From NCBI GenBank assembly GCA_020832565.1, contig JAFIEI010000032.1, forward strand, positions 1 through 44,553: 44,553 nucleotides of DNA, given 5' to 3'. The notes beneath the pieces are model-generated. The model made no database searches. It was not told the DNA's origin and worked only from the letters and a program-made list of their open reading frames with translations. Both the position numbers and the translations under genes were made by a program. The stretch is from Salinarimonas sp. (GTDB lineage Bacteria > Pseudomonadota > Alphaproteobacteria > Rhizobiales > Beijerinckiaceae). Positions 34,111 to 42,607 of this stretch are shown piece by piece; the first letter of the stretch is position 1; each line of letters starts with the position of its first letter.

Positions 34111-34565
34111 TGGCGCGGCGCGAAACCAGCGTCGGCAAGGCGCGGCGGACAGGGCAGGGCGCGACCTTGATGCCCGTGGCGCTCGGGGGCGCGCTCGGCG
34201 CCTGTACGCGCTATCTCCTCGGCCTCACCATGATCTGGCTTTGGCCCCAGGGAACGCTCGCCGCGGGGCTGCCGGCGGGGACATTCGCGGCGAATGTGAT
34301 CGGTTCGTTCGTGATCGGGTTCGTCGCAGCCTCGATGATCCGCGACGGTCGCCTCGGCGCGACACCGGCCCGCCGCCAGTTCCTCATTGCCGGATTCTGC
34401 GGCGGCTTCACAACCTTCTCGATTTTCTCTCTCGAACTGCTGCACCTGATCGAAACCGGCGCCTTCGTCATGGCCGGCGCCTATCTCGGCGCCTCGCTCG
34501 CATGCTGGCTGCTGGCCGTGGCGCTGGGGGCCTGGCTCGGGCGCGCGATCGCCTCCCGATTCTGA
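34110..34565 (+). CDS. crcB: fluoride channel subunit CrcB/Fluc, copy 2
   Basis: This 151-residue paralogue starts at the ATG within TGATG. It has four membrane helices, N62 in AANVIGSF, and the fully canonical GFCGGFTTFSIFS near 95-107. An N-terminal basic extension (ARRETSVGKARR) would favour a cytoplasmic N-terminus, whereas copy 1 lacks such charges. That asymmetry fits two copies with fixed opposite topology. No fluoride riboswitch was recognised upstream of the cluster. Confidence 0.93.
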   Translation: MARRETSVGKARRTGQGATLMPVALGGALGACTRYLLGLTMIWLWPQGTLAAGLPAGTFAANVIGSFVIGFVAASMIRDGRLGATPARRQFLIAGFCGGFTTFSIFSLELLHLIETGAFVMAGAYLGASLACWLLAVALGAWLGRAIASRF

Positions 34566-34669
34566 GCGCATCCGCATCTTGGTGCTTCGCCCCCTGCAAT
34601 CGAACGGGGCGCGCAGGGCACGACGCTGGTAAGCCTTGCGAATCGCGAGTGTGAAGAGGGAGACGGGCG

Positions 34670-35665
34670 ATGTGGGACTTTTCCATCGGTCGAACAATCA
34701 GCCTGCTGATGCGGACCATGCCGTTCATCCTTTTGCGGATGGCCGTCTATTTCGGCGTGGCGCTGGCCTATGTCCTGATGACCGGAACCGGCGCGGGTAT
34801 CGGCTATGGTATCGGCGCCCTGGGTGATGCGGGTTTCCGGGCCGGATCGACGGTCTGGGGTGGCGTGATCGGGTTCGGTTTCGTGGCCGTGATCATGTAC
34901 TGGCTGCGCGAATACCTGCTCTACATGGTCAAGGCCGGCCATATCGCGGTCCTCGTCGAACTGATCGACGATCGCCCCATGCCGGAAGGGCGCTCGCAGA
35001 TCGGCCATGCCCATGCCATCGTGCGCGAGCGCTTCGCCGAGGCGAGCATCCTCTTCGCCGTGGATCAGCTCATTCGCGGCACGCTGCGTGCCGTCACGGG
35101 GCTTGTCCGGGGCGTCTTCACGCTGTTGCCGATCCCCGGCATGCGCCAGCTGATCAGCATCCTGCGCGCTTTCCTGCGCGTTGCGGTGGGCTTCATCGAC
35201 GAGGTCATCCTCGCCTACAACATCCGCACACGCTCGACCAATCCCTGGCAATCGGCGCGCACGGCACTGGTGCTGTATGGCCAGAATTACGGGCCGATGC
35301 TGCGCAATGCGGCCTGGATCACGCTGTTCGTCTATGGCCTCTCCGCGCTGGTCTTCATCGTGATGCTGGCGCCGGCCGCGCTCGTGGTGAACATGATCCC
35401 CGGCGCCTGGTCGGCGGGTGGCTTCATCTTCGCGCTGATCTTCGCCTGGTCGGTCAAGGTCGCCATCCTCGAGCCCTTCGCCATCACCTGCCTGATGCAG
35501 GTCTATTTCCGCACGATCGACGGCCAGGCTCCGAATCCGGAATGGGAGGCGCGGCTGGAGAGCATGTCCGGCAAGTTCCGCCAGCTCAAGGATCGCGCGG
35601 TGAGCTCCGGCGGCGAAAGCAGCGAGACCCCGCCGCCGGCGGCCTCTTCCGCTTCGACGGGCTGA
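34670..35665 (+). CDS. hypothetical multi-pass membrane protein
   Basis: I do not recognise this 331-residue protein. It starts MWDFSIGRTI behind a good GAGGGAG site. Likely membrane helices are at about 18-40 and 62-88 (Gly-rich), 213-240 and 248-275; a central amphipathic section at 115-185 is probably cytoplasmic or membrane-associated. The C-terminal 55 residues are hydrophilic and end in a Ser/Ala/Pro-rich tail. Such proteins are common as uncharacterised membrane proteins in Rhizobiales. Nothing in the neighbourhood defines its role. Confidence 0.8.
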   Translation: MWDFSIGRTISLLMRTMPFILLRMAVYFGVALAYVLMTGTGAGIGYGIGALGDAGFRAGSTVWGGVIGFGFVAVIMYWLREYLLYMVKAGHIAVLVELIDDRPMPEGRSQIGHAHAIVRERFAEASILFAVDQLIRGTLRAVTGLVRGVFTLLPIPGMRQLISILRAFLRVAVGFIDEVILAYNIRTRSTNPWQSARTALVLYGQNYGPMLRNAAWITLFVYGLSALVFIVMLAPAALVVNMIPGAWSAGGFIFALIFAWSVKVAILEPFAITCLMQVYFRTIDGQAPNPEWEARLESMSGKFRQLKDRAVSSGGESSETPPPAASSASTG

Positions 35666-35819
35666 GGGACAGCCGCGCCAACGCGGAGACGGGCGGCGGC
35701 ACCGGCAAACAGCGGTGTCGCCGGCTGCGTTCGGGCCCGACTTGCGTAATGTCAATGCCGCCGGGCCGCCGATATCCGACACTGGGACAAATCAGAAAGT
35801 CCAGTGGAGGAGACGGGTC

Positions 35820-36644
35820 ATGGCCTACAAGAACATCCTGACCGTGGTGACACCGGAGGACGCGAGCGTCGCGGCGCCTGCGCTGGCCTTGGCCAAACGA
35901 TGCGGCGCGGGCATCACCCTTGCTTCGGTCGCCGGTGGGGCGATGACGCCCGCTTTCGCCTCGGGGCACTTCTCCGGCCCCGCCATGATCAAGGCGACGG
36001 GCATCGCCAACAAGCGCGCGACCGAAGCGGCTGCGGCTTTCGAACAGGCCGCACAGGAGGCCGGTGTCGATGTGGAGGTGAGCATCGTCCAGGATCTGCT
36101 CGACCGGACCGGCGACAAGCTGAAGCAATTCGCGCATGTGAGCGACCTCGTGATCATGGCGCAACCCGGTGAGGACCCCGCCTTCGGTGAGGGGTATCTG
36201 CTCGATGCGCTGCTTTTCGGTTCCGGGCGCCCGATGCTGCTCACCCCCGCCGGTCGCGGCAAGGCGCTCGCTCCCGGAAAGGTCCTCGTCGCCTGGAACG
36301 ACAGCGCGGCAGCCGCGCGGGCGGTGGCCGATGCCTTGCCGCTGCTGCGCCGTGCAGATTCGGTCGAGGTGGTGACGGTCAGGGAGAGCGGGACGGATTT
36401 CACGGAATCGGCGGGGCATCTCTTGCGCCAGCTCGCGCGTCACGAGGTCAATGCCAGCCACCGCGAACTCGACGGCGCGGGCCGGCCTATCGGCGAGGTG
36501 CTCGACGGGCATGCCCGCGCGAATGATGCGGATCTGCTCGTCATGGGCGCCTACGGGCGCTCACGGTTTCGCGAATTCGTCCTCGGCGGCGCGACGCGTA
36601 CCGTGCTCTCACGCATGAGTGTGCCGGTCCTGATGTCGCATTGA
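35820..36644 (+). CDS. universal stress protein, tandem UspA-type
   Basis: This 274-residue protein starts at the ATG at 35820, behind GGAGGAG, and opens MAYKNILTVVTPED. The C-terminal half has the ATP-binding type motif GAYGRSRFREFVLGGATRTVL. The N-terminal half is a degenerate Usp fold without it. Proteins of this kind help cells survive stress; many bind ATP or AMP, and some regulate partner proteins. It is convergent with the histidine kinase gene, only 15 bases apart. Confidence 0.9.
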   Translation: MAYKNILTVVTPEDASVAAPALALAKRCGAGITLASVAGGAMTPAFASGHFSGPAMIKATGIANKRATEAAAAFEQAAQEAGVDVEVSIVQDLLDRTGDKLKQFAHVSDLVIMAQPGEDPAFGEGYLLDALLFGSGRPMLLTPAGRGKALAPGKVLVAWNDSAAAARAVADALPLLRRADSVEVVTVRESGTDFTESAGHLLRQLARHEVNASHRELDGAGRPIGEVLDGHARANDADLLVMGAYGRSRFREFVLGGATRTVLSRMSVPVLMSH

Positions 36645-36659
36645 GCGGGCGGGCTCAGG

Positions 36660-38783
36660 TCAGGTCCCGGCCATGGCCCGGGTCGGCGTGTCTTCGAGCA
36701 GCTGCGACAGGTCGCGGATATCGAAGGGCTTGGCGAGAAAGCCGTCGAGCCCGGCTTCGGTCGCCGCATCCTCGTCCTCGCGCTGGGCATTGGCCGTCAA
36801 CGCGATGATCCGTCTGGGAACCCGGCGGGTCAGCGCATGCTCGAGATTGCGGATACGCCGCGTCGCCTCGAGCCCGTCGAGGCCCGGCATGCGGATATCC
36901 ATCAGGATGAGATCGTAATCGGGGCGCAGGCCCGAGAATGACGCCTCGGCCAGCGAGAAAGCTTCATGCCCGTCCTTGGCCCAATCCACCACGGCGCCGA
37001 GCCGCTCCAGCGTCTTCACCGCCAGCAGGGCGTTGATCTCGTTGTCCTCGGCCAGCAGGACGCGCTGCGTGCGCCCGCCATCGGCTTTGCGCGGACGCTG
37101 CGGCCCGGCACGCTCCTGGAGCGCTTCGACCTTCGGTGGCGAGGCCTCTGTGAGGCGCTCATAAAGGGAGCGTACGCGCAGCGGTTTGACGAGATAGGCA
37201 TCATATCCCGCCGCCGTCGGTGAGCCGAGATCGCGGCGCTCGAACGGGGAGAGCAGGACGAGGCAGCGCTGGGCACCGGCCTCGCGCGCCGCAGCCGCCA
37301 TGTCACGGGCGACATCGTCACCCAGTGCGCAATCGACGAGCAACCCTGCGAATGGCGTCGAGATATCGGAAGCGGTGGCGATCTTGGCAAGCGCTTCGGT
37401 CTCGCTGGCCATGAGCACTACTTCGGCGCCCGCTTCCGACAGCTTGCGGCGGATGAAGGGTGCCTCGAAGGGCGAGCGGGCGAGGACGAGATAGCGCTTG
37501 CCGCGCAGATCGGGAAGGCTCGCGCGGCCATCCGTATCACCATCGACCAAGAGCGGAAGGGTGATCGTGAAGCGCGCGCCGGCATCCCGGCGGCTCTCCA
37601 CATCGATATCGCCCTGCATGCGTTCCACGATCCGGCGGGTAATGGCGAGGCCGAGCCCCGTGCCGCCGTGTTTCGTCGCATGGCCGCTGTCGCCCTGCTC
37701 GAATTCCTCGAAGAGCGAGGCGATGCGATCGCTCGCGATGCCGGGCCCGGTATCGGAAACCGTGATGAGGAGCCCGCGCGTCTCGTCGAAATCCACCTCG
37801 ACACCGACCCCGCCGATTTCGGTGAACTTCACCGCATTGCCCGCGAGATTGACCAGCACCTGCCGCAGCCGGTCCGCGTCGCCGATCAGGCTCACGGGGG
37901 TACGCGCGGCGACATGGCACGCGATCTCGATACCCTTGCCCTGCGCGCGCGGCGCGAGCAGCTCGACAACACCCTCGATGACGGCGCGTATGTCGAAGGG
38001 CTTGCTCGCGATATCGAGCTTGCCGGCCTCGATCTTGGAGAAATCGAGGATCTCGTCGATGAGTGAAAGGAGCGCGCCGCCGGAGGTCTTGACGGCGCGC
38101 AAGTAGTTGGTCTGCTCGGGGTCGAGATCGGTTTCGAGCAGCAGATCGGTCATGCCGATAATGCCGTTGAGCGGCGTGCGAAATTCGTGGCTGACGGTGG
38201 CGAGGAAGCGTGATTTCGCCTCGTTCGCGGCCTGTGCCCGCGAGCGCTCTTCGGCAAGCGCGCGTTCGGTGACCACCCGTTCGGTGATCTCTCGGCCGGC
38301 GCGCAGGATCTCGATGGCCCCGCCCGGAGCATGGACCGGCGTCTCGATCCAGGCGAACCAGCGCGGCTCGGCCTCGCCGGTGCAGATCGCTTCGTCGAGC
38401 ATGAGCGCACCATCCTCACGCCGGCGCGTGGGCCCGGCCTCGACGACGCGCGGGCAGGTTCTTGCACCGATCAGCGCGTCACGGGGGCGCCCCACGAGCG
38501 TGGCGTAGCGCTCATTGGCAAAGGTGATGCGGCCGGACTTGTCGCGCTGGACGATGACGTCGAGCTGGGCCTCGACGAGGGAGCGGTAGAGCTCGCGGCT
38601 CTCGGAAAGGCTCCAGACCTCGTCCTGCAGCTTCTCGTTCTCGTCCTCGATCCGCCGCGTGTGGCGCTCGAGCCGGAAATAGGCGATCAGCAGCATCAGC
38701 GCCGAGACCGTCCCGACGAGGCCGAGTCCCGTTACGACCGCCATCAGCCAGCCTGATCCGCTGTTCCAGAAATCGGCAAGCAT
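36660..38783 (-). CDS. hybrid histidine kinase with PAS and two receiver domains
   Basis: This 707-residue membrane-attached sensor kinase has a membrane helix at 12-35 and a coiled coil at 40-66. A PAS domain at about 66-170 starts LYRSLVEAQLDVIVQRD. The phospho-acceptor is H199 in SHEFRTPLNG, followed by the ATPase domain with N box NLAGNAVKF, DTGPGI and GTGLGL. Receiver 1 (about 420-535) has a core of LLVDCALGDDV and may be degenerate. Receiver 2 (about 568-700) has RVLLAEDNE and LMDIRMP with the phosphorylatable Asp. The signal and partner are unknown; the arrangement suits a phosphorelay, but no response regulator or Hpt protein lies nearby. Confidence 0.93.
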   Translation of the reverse strand: MLADFWNSGSGWLMAVVTGLGLVGTVSALMLLIAYFRLERHTRRIEDENEKLQDEVWSLSESRELYRSLVEAQLDVIVQRDKSGRITFANERYATLVGRPRDALIGARTCPRVVEAGPTRRREDGALMLDEAICTGEAEPRWFAWIETPVHAPGGAIEILRAGREITERVVTERALAEERSRAQAANEAKSRFLATVSHEFRTPLNGIIGMTDLLLETDLDPEQTNYLRAVKTSGGALLSLIDEILDFSKIEAGKLDIASKPFDIRAVIEGVVELLAPRAQGKGIEIACHVAARTPVSLIGDADRLRQVLVNLAGNAVKFTEIGGVGVEVDFDETRGLLITVSDTGPGIASDRIASLFEEFEQGDSGHATKHGGTGLGLAITRRIVERMQGDIDVESRRDAGARFTITLPLLVDGDTDGRASLPDLRGKRYLVLARSPFEAPFIRRKLSEAGAEVVLMASETEALAKIATASDISTPFAGLLVDCALGDDVARDMAAAAREAGAQRCLVLLSPFERRDLGSPTAAGYDAYLVKPLRVRSLYERLTEASPPKVEALQERAGPQRPRKADGGRTQRVLLAEDNEINALLAVKTLERLGAVVDWAKDGHEAFSLAEASFSGLRPDYDLILMDIRMPGLDGLEATRRIRNLEHALTRRVPRRIIALTANAQREDEDAATEAGLDGFLAKPFDIRDLSQLLEDTPTRAMAGT

Positions 38784-38935
38784 TCCGTCCCCGCCATCCA
38801 GTCCCTGTCATGAAGGCAGAATGCACGAAGGGGTTGAAGACCGGCTTGAGAAACGTGGTTTCGATGCGCTGAAGGGGATTGCAGCAATTGTACGGAATTG
38901 CGCTGCCGCCGGTCTTTCCGGCGACAGCTTCGCAC

Positions 38936-40064
38936 TCAATCGATATCCGCGATGGATTCCGCGCCGCCGGAGACCTTTTGCGCCAGCGAAGCCTCCATGA
39001 ACGGATCAAGCGCGCCGTCGAGCACGTCGCCGGGGCTCGTCGATTGCTTGCCCGTGCGCAGATCCTTCACGAGCTGATAGGGCTGGAGCACGTAGGAGCG
39101 GATCTGGTGGCCCCAGCCGATCTCGGATTTCGACGAGGCCTCGGCATTCGCCTTCTCCTCGCGCATCTTCAATTCCCGCTCGTAGAGGCGTGCACGCAAC
39201 ATGTCCCAGGCCTTGGCGCGGTTCTTGTGCTGCGAGCGCTCCTGCTGGCAGGCCACGACAATTCCCGTGGGGATATGCGTGATGCGCACGGCGGAATCCG
39301 TCGTGTTGACGTGCTGACCACCCGAGCCCGAGGCGCGATACGTGTCGATGCGGCAGTCGGATTCGGCGACTTCGATATCGATCTTGTCGTCGATTGACGG
39401 ATAGACCCAGACCGAGGCGAAGCTGGTATGGCGGCGCGCATTCGAATCGAAGGGCGAAATCCGCACCAGGCGATGCACGCCCGATTCCGTCTTGGCCCAG
39501 CCATAGGCGTTGTGGCCCTTGACGAGGAGCGTCGCGCTCTTGATGCCGGCCTCCTCGCCGTCGGAAACCTCGACCACCTCGACCTTGAAGCCGCGCTTCT
39601 CCGCCCAGCGGATATACATCCGCATCAGCATCTGCGCCCAGTCCTGGCTCTCGGTGCCGCCGGCGCCGGAATGGACTTCGATGAAAGTGTCGTTCGAATC
39701 GGCCTCGCCGGAGAGCAGCGCCTCGATCTGCGCGCGCTCGGCTTCGTCTTCGAGACTGCGCAGGGATTTCTCACCCTCCGCCACCGCATCCGCGTCTCCC
39801 TCGGCATCGCCGAGTTCGATCAGCGTGACCGCGTCTTCGAGCTCCTGCTCGAGGCGCTTGATGGTCTCGATCTGGTTCTCCAGCGACGTGCGCTCGCGCA
39901 TCAGCTTCTGCGCGGCTTCGGCGTCGTTCCAGAAATCGGGATTCTCGGAAAGGGCGTTCAGTTCGGCGAGACGGCGCTGGGCGTGATCCCAGTCAAAGAT
40001 GCCTCCTCAGCAGCCCTATGGACTGCTTGGCGGTCTCGACCAATGCTTCGAATTCGGCGCGCAT
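38936..40064 (-). CDS. prfB: peptide chain release factor 2 with programmed +1 frameshift
   Basis: The full 375-residue protein is encoded as 40064..39996 joined to 39994..38936. The first 23 codons ([20 protein letters not shown], then RHL) end in CTT-TGA-C, where the ribosome slips +1, skips one T and continues [14 protein letters not shown]2 recognises UGA and UAA; low RF2 lets the slip occur, which restores RF2. Specificity tripeptide SPF is at 203-205 and catalytic GGQ at 248-250, close to the E. coli positions. Its own final stop is TGA. Reading only the downstream frame would give a false 321-residue protein beginning [10 protein letters not shown]. Confidence 0.97.
39992..40007 (-). 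promoter_or_regulatory. prfB programmed frameshift site
   Basis: On the minus strand the sequence reads AGGAGGCATCTTTGAC: an internal Shine-Dalgarno AGGAGG three bases before CTT, then TGA as codon 24 followed by C. Spacing matches the E. coli prfB site exactly. Confidence 0.97.
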
Positions 40065-40316
40065 GGTGCTGTTGATTATCCTCGTGCGAGACGTGACTCG
40101 GATCTTCGCGATCCTTCGCGCAGGCGATACCAGTTTGCGCGCGCGATTGCAAAGGGGTGAGGGCAGGGCGCTTCGAGGCGCGTGCGCATGCCCGACCCGG
40201 CCTTTATCCTTGACAGGAAGCGCGAAATCGCAGATCGATCCGGGCGATATCGCAAGGCGCGGAACAGCCCGTGATCCTTGCCGTCTCGACCGGCAATGTT
40301 GTTGCAGGAGTTCGTC

Positions 40317-40445
40317 GTGGCCTCGTTCGGCATGAAGATGACCGCAATGAGCACTCTGGAGAGCCGCTCGCGCGTCTCCGGGGCGAAAACGACGTGCGTG
40401 AAAACGACCTGCGTGACTGGCGCGCGCGTGAAAACGACGCGCTGA
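40317..40445 (+). CDS. candidate Lys/Thr-rich leader peptide of asd
   Basis: This 42-codon frame starts with GTG, six bases after GGAG (an in-frame ATG follows at 40332). It ends 116 bases before asd. Residues 24-42 read KTTCVKTTCVTGARVKTTR: three Lys-Thr-Thr units. In total there are nine Thr, four Lys and four Met, all products of the pathway that Asd serves. The repeat arises from 15-base units beginning GAAAACGAC at 40385, 40400 and 40430. The layout (short peptide, regulated codons near its end, then hairpins that exclude each other) is like thrL or trpL attenuators. Against it, a chance 15-base tandem repeat could give the same peptide, and the last hairpin has no U-run. No homology is known to me. 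Confidence 0.45.
   Translation: MASFGMKMTAMSTLESRSRVSGAKTTCVKTTCVTGARVKTTR
40385..40444 (+). repeat. 15-base tandem repeat units in the asd leader
   Basis: Four consecutive 15-base units occur; units 1, 2 and 4 begin GAAAACGAC, and unit 3 (40415..40429) is diverged. The period is five codons, so any frame would encode a five-residue repeat. Confidence 0.7.
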
Positions 40446-40460
40446 AGGCTTCCTCGCCGT

Positions 40461-40518
40461 GGAGATATCTCCCGCCCGGCGGGAGAAGCAGGCGGAAGGC
40501 CCGGGCGGGCCGCCGCCT
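40461..40518 (+). promoter_or_regulatory. alternative hairpins in the asd leader
   Basis: Three structures are possible: the palindrome GGAGATATCTCC (40461..40472); TCTCCCG (40468..40474) with CGGGAGA (40480..40486); and a strong compound hairpin AGGCGG-GGCCC-loop-GGGCC-CCGCCT (40490..40518). The first two share TCTCC and cannot form together. The third is GC-rich like a terminator, but is followed by CACCACATAAGG rather than U residues. Confidence 0.45.
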
Positions 40519-40561
40519 CACCACATAAGGGGAGAGCGTTTCTTTCAGGAGCTTGAAAACG

Positions 40562-41590
40562 ATGGGTTACAAGGTCGCCGTTGTCGGCGCGACCGGCAAT
40601 GTCGGGCATGTACTGCTCGATATTCTGGCCGAGCGCGCATTTCCCGCCGATGAAGTCGTGGCGCTGGCATCCCGCCGCAGCCAGGGCAAGGAAGTCTCTT
40701 TCGGCGACAAGACCCTGAAGACGAAAGCCCTCGACACGTACGACTTCTCCGATGTCGATATCTGCCTGATGTCGGCGGGGGGCGATGTCTCCAAGGAATG
40801 GGCACCGCGCATCGCCGCGCAGGGCGTCGTCGTGATCGATAATTCGAGCGCCTGGCGCTATGATCAGGACGTGCCGCTGATCGTGCCGGAAGTGAATGCC
40901 GATGCGGCGGCGGGCTTCTCGCGCAAGAACATCATCGCCAATCCGAACTGCTCCACGGCGCAGCTCGTCGTGGCGCTCAAGCCCCTGCACGACCATGCCA
41001 CGATAAAGCGGGTCGTGGTCTCGACCTATCAATCGGTCTCCGGCGCCGGCAAGGCGGGCGAGGACGAACTCGACCGGCAGACCCGTGCGGTCTATTCGCT
41101 GAAGGAAGCGCCCGTCGAGAAGTTCCAGAAGCGCATTGCCTTCAACCTCATCCCTCAGATCGACGTCTTCATGGAGGACGGCTACACGAAGGAAGAGTGG
41201 AAGATGATGGTGGAAACGAAGAAGATCCTCGATCCGAAGATCAAGCTCACCGCCACCTGCGTGCGCGTCCCGGTCTTCGTTTCGCATTGCGAGGCGGTGA
41301 ACGTGGAATTCGAGAAGCCGATCTCGGCTGACGAAGCGCGCGAGATCCTGCGCTCGGCACCGGGAATCATGATCCTCGACAAGCAGGAGCCCGGCGGCTA
41401 CGCAACGCCCATCGATGCGACCGGCGAAGACGCGACCTATATCTCGCGCATTCGCGAGGATGCGACCGTGGAAAACGGCATCACATTCTGGTGCGTCTCC
41501 GACAACCTCCGCAAGGGCGCCGCGCTCAATGCGGTGCAGATCGCGGAAGTCCTGATCAACCGCAAGCTGATCAGCCCCAAGGCCCGCTGA
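40562..41590 (+). CDS. asd: aspartate-semialdehyde dehydrogenase
   Basis: This 342-residue enzyme reduces aspartyl phosphate to aspartate semialdehyde with NADPH, the branch point to lysine/diaminopimelate, threonine and methionine. The ATG at 40562 follows GGAG at normal distance; an in-frame TTG at 40553 is too close to it. NADP-binding loop GATGNVG is at 9-15, and catalytic C130 is in NPNCST. The later motif RVPVFVSHCEAVNVEFEK carries the conserved His. Length is usual. It ends before a strong terminator, so asd is probably transcribed alone. The leader upstream may sense Lys and Thr. Confidence 0.97.
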   Translation: MGYKVAVVGATGNVGHVLLDILAERAFPADEVVALASRRSQGKEVSFGDKTLKTKALDTYDFSDVDICLMSAGGDVSKEWAPRIAAQGVVVIDNSSAWRYDQDVPLIVPEVNADAAAGFSRKNIIANPNCSTAQLVVALKPLHDHATIKRVVVSTYQSVSGAGKAGEDELDRQTRAVYSLKEAPVEKFQKRIAFNLIPQIDVFMEDGYTKEEWKMMVETKKILDPKIKLTATCVRVPVFVSHCEAVNVEFEKPISADEAREILRSAPGIMILDKQEPGGYATPIDATGEDATYISRIREDATVENGITFWCVSDNLRKGAALNAVQIAEVLINRKLISPKAR

Positions 41591-41637
41591 GCGCCAAGGC
41601 TCCATCGGAGACATGGCGCGGGGCGCACGAAAGAAGA

Positions 41638-41663
41638 AAGGCCGGGTCTGACCCGGCCTTTTT
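41638..41663 (+). terminator. rho-independent terminator of asd
   Basis: AAGGCCGGGT-CTG-ACCCGGCCTT is a perfect 10-base stem followed by TTT and lies 48 bases after the asd stop. Confidence 0.85.
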
Positions 41664-41787
41664 CAGTTTGGAAAACCCTTGTCTTCTTGATTGATCCGGC
41701 GCGGCGGGTTCCCTGGCCGTTCGCCGGAGCGTTCCATCGACCGGGCGTCTCGCGCCAGGCCGCAGGCAAAGCGGAAGACGGATGCCC

Positions 41788-42381
41788 TCAGTCGTCGGCC
41801 GGCACTTCTTCCTCGCCGTCGAGCGCAGCTTCGTCTTCCGAGGCTTCCGGCAGCGGAGCCGGGTCATCGGAGAGCGAGTGCAGATAGGCGAGCAGGTTGG
41901 CGCGGGTGTCGACATTGCTCAGGCCGGCATAAGCCATGGAGGTGCCGGAAACATAGTTGCGGGGGTTCTCGATGAAGGCGTCGAGCGATTCGAAGGACCA
42001 GACGTCGCCCTCGGCGCCGCGCTCCTGCAGCGCGGAGGAATAGCTGAAGTCACGATCGGCCATCGGCGCCATGACGATGTCCCAGAGATTCGGGCCAACG
42101 CGATGATCGCCGCCCGGATCGACCGTGTGGCAGGACGCGCAGGCCCGGAAGGCGCCTTCGCCACGCTCGACAGAAGCATTCGCGAGGCGCACCGGCAGCG
42201 GATCAACCTCGACCACATCGGCGGCGGCACCCTCTTCCTCGACGGGCTCGGGAAGGACCAACTCGCCGAGTTGCGAGGGACGCGGTTGGAAAAGCATCCC
42301 GGCGACGACGCTGATACCGACGACAAACAGAAGCGCGCCGAATACGGCGCCCATGATCTTGTTGAGCTCGAACGAGTTCAT
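41788..42381 (-). CDS. membrane-anchored cytochrome c (CycM-like)
   Basis: This 197-residue electron carrier starts at the ATG at 42381, behind GGAG. The N-terminal helix (10-31) serves as an uncleaved anchor, with the rest in the periplasm. The heme c site is CASCH at 81-85, and M149 in SGTSMAY is the expected sixth ligand, giving the class I cytochrome c fold (about 70-172). A Pro/Glu-rich linker (40-65) and an acidic tail (175-197) flank it. In rhizobia CycM passes electrons from the bc1 complex to the aa3 oxidase; that role is likely here. Confidence 0.93.
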   Translation of the reverse strand: MNSFELNKIMGAVFGALLFVVGISVVAGMLFQPRPSQLGELVLPEPVEEEGAAADVVEVDPLPVRLANASVERGEGAFRACASCHTVDPGGDHRVGPNLWDIVMAPMADRDFSYSSALQERGAEGDVWSFESLDAFIENPRNYVSGTSMAYAGLSNVDTRANLLAYLHSLSDDPAPLPEASEDEAALDGEEEVPADD

Positions 42382-42607
42382 GCGACAGCTCCGGTCCGCT
42401 TCCCGCGGACATTGACGTGACGATTCCTTGCGCGGCGCTTGCGCGCCACGGTGCGGCGGTTGCTTAGCGCTTTTTGGGGCGGCTTGACAATCAAAAACGG
42501 AGCGCCGCGCGCCGGGGTCCATCGTCGCAGCCGGTCATTTGACATTTCTCAAGGGCCGCGCGCCGTTATCAGGCCATGGTGGCGCCATGAGCACGAGGGT
42601 CTCCAGC

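Larger units (their letters stand above)
40065..40561. other. divergent intergenic region between prfB and asd
   Basis: This 497-base region holds the prfB promoter (toward 40064) and the asd leader. The leader contains a 42-codon open frame (40317..40445) and three potential hairpins (40461..40518). These are listed separately. Confidence 0.7.

Noticed and set aside
39993-39995. In-frame TGA in prfB as evidence of a pseudogene
   Set aside because: It is the regulated frameshift stop, with the Shine-Dalgarno and CTT-TGA-C signals in place.
40385-40444. 15-base repeats upstream of asd as a CRISPR or minisatellite array
   Set aside because: There are only four short contiguous units without spacers. 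They are better explained as codon-level repeats in a leader peptide, or as slippage.
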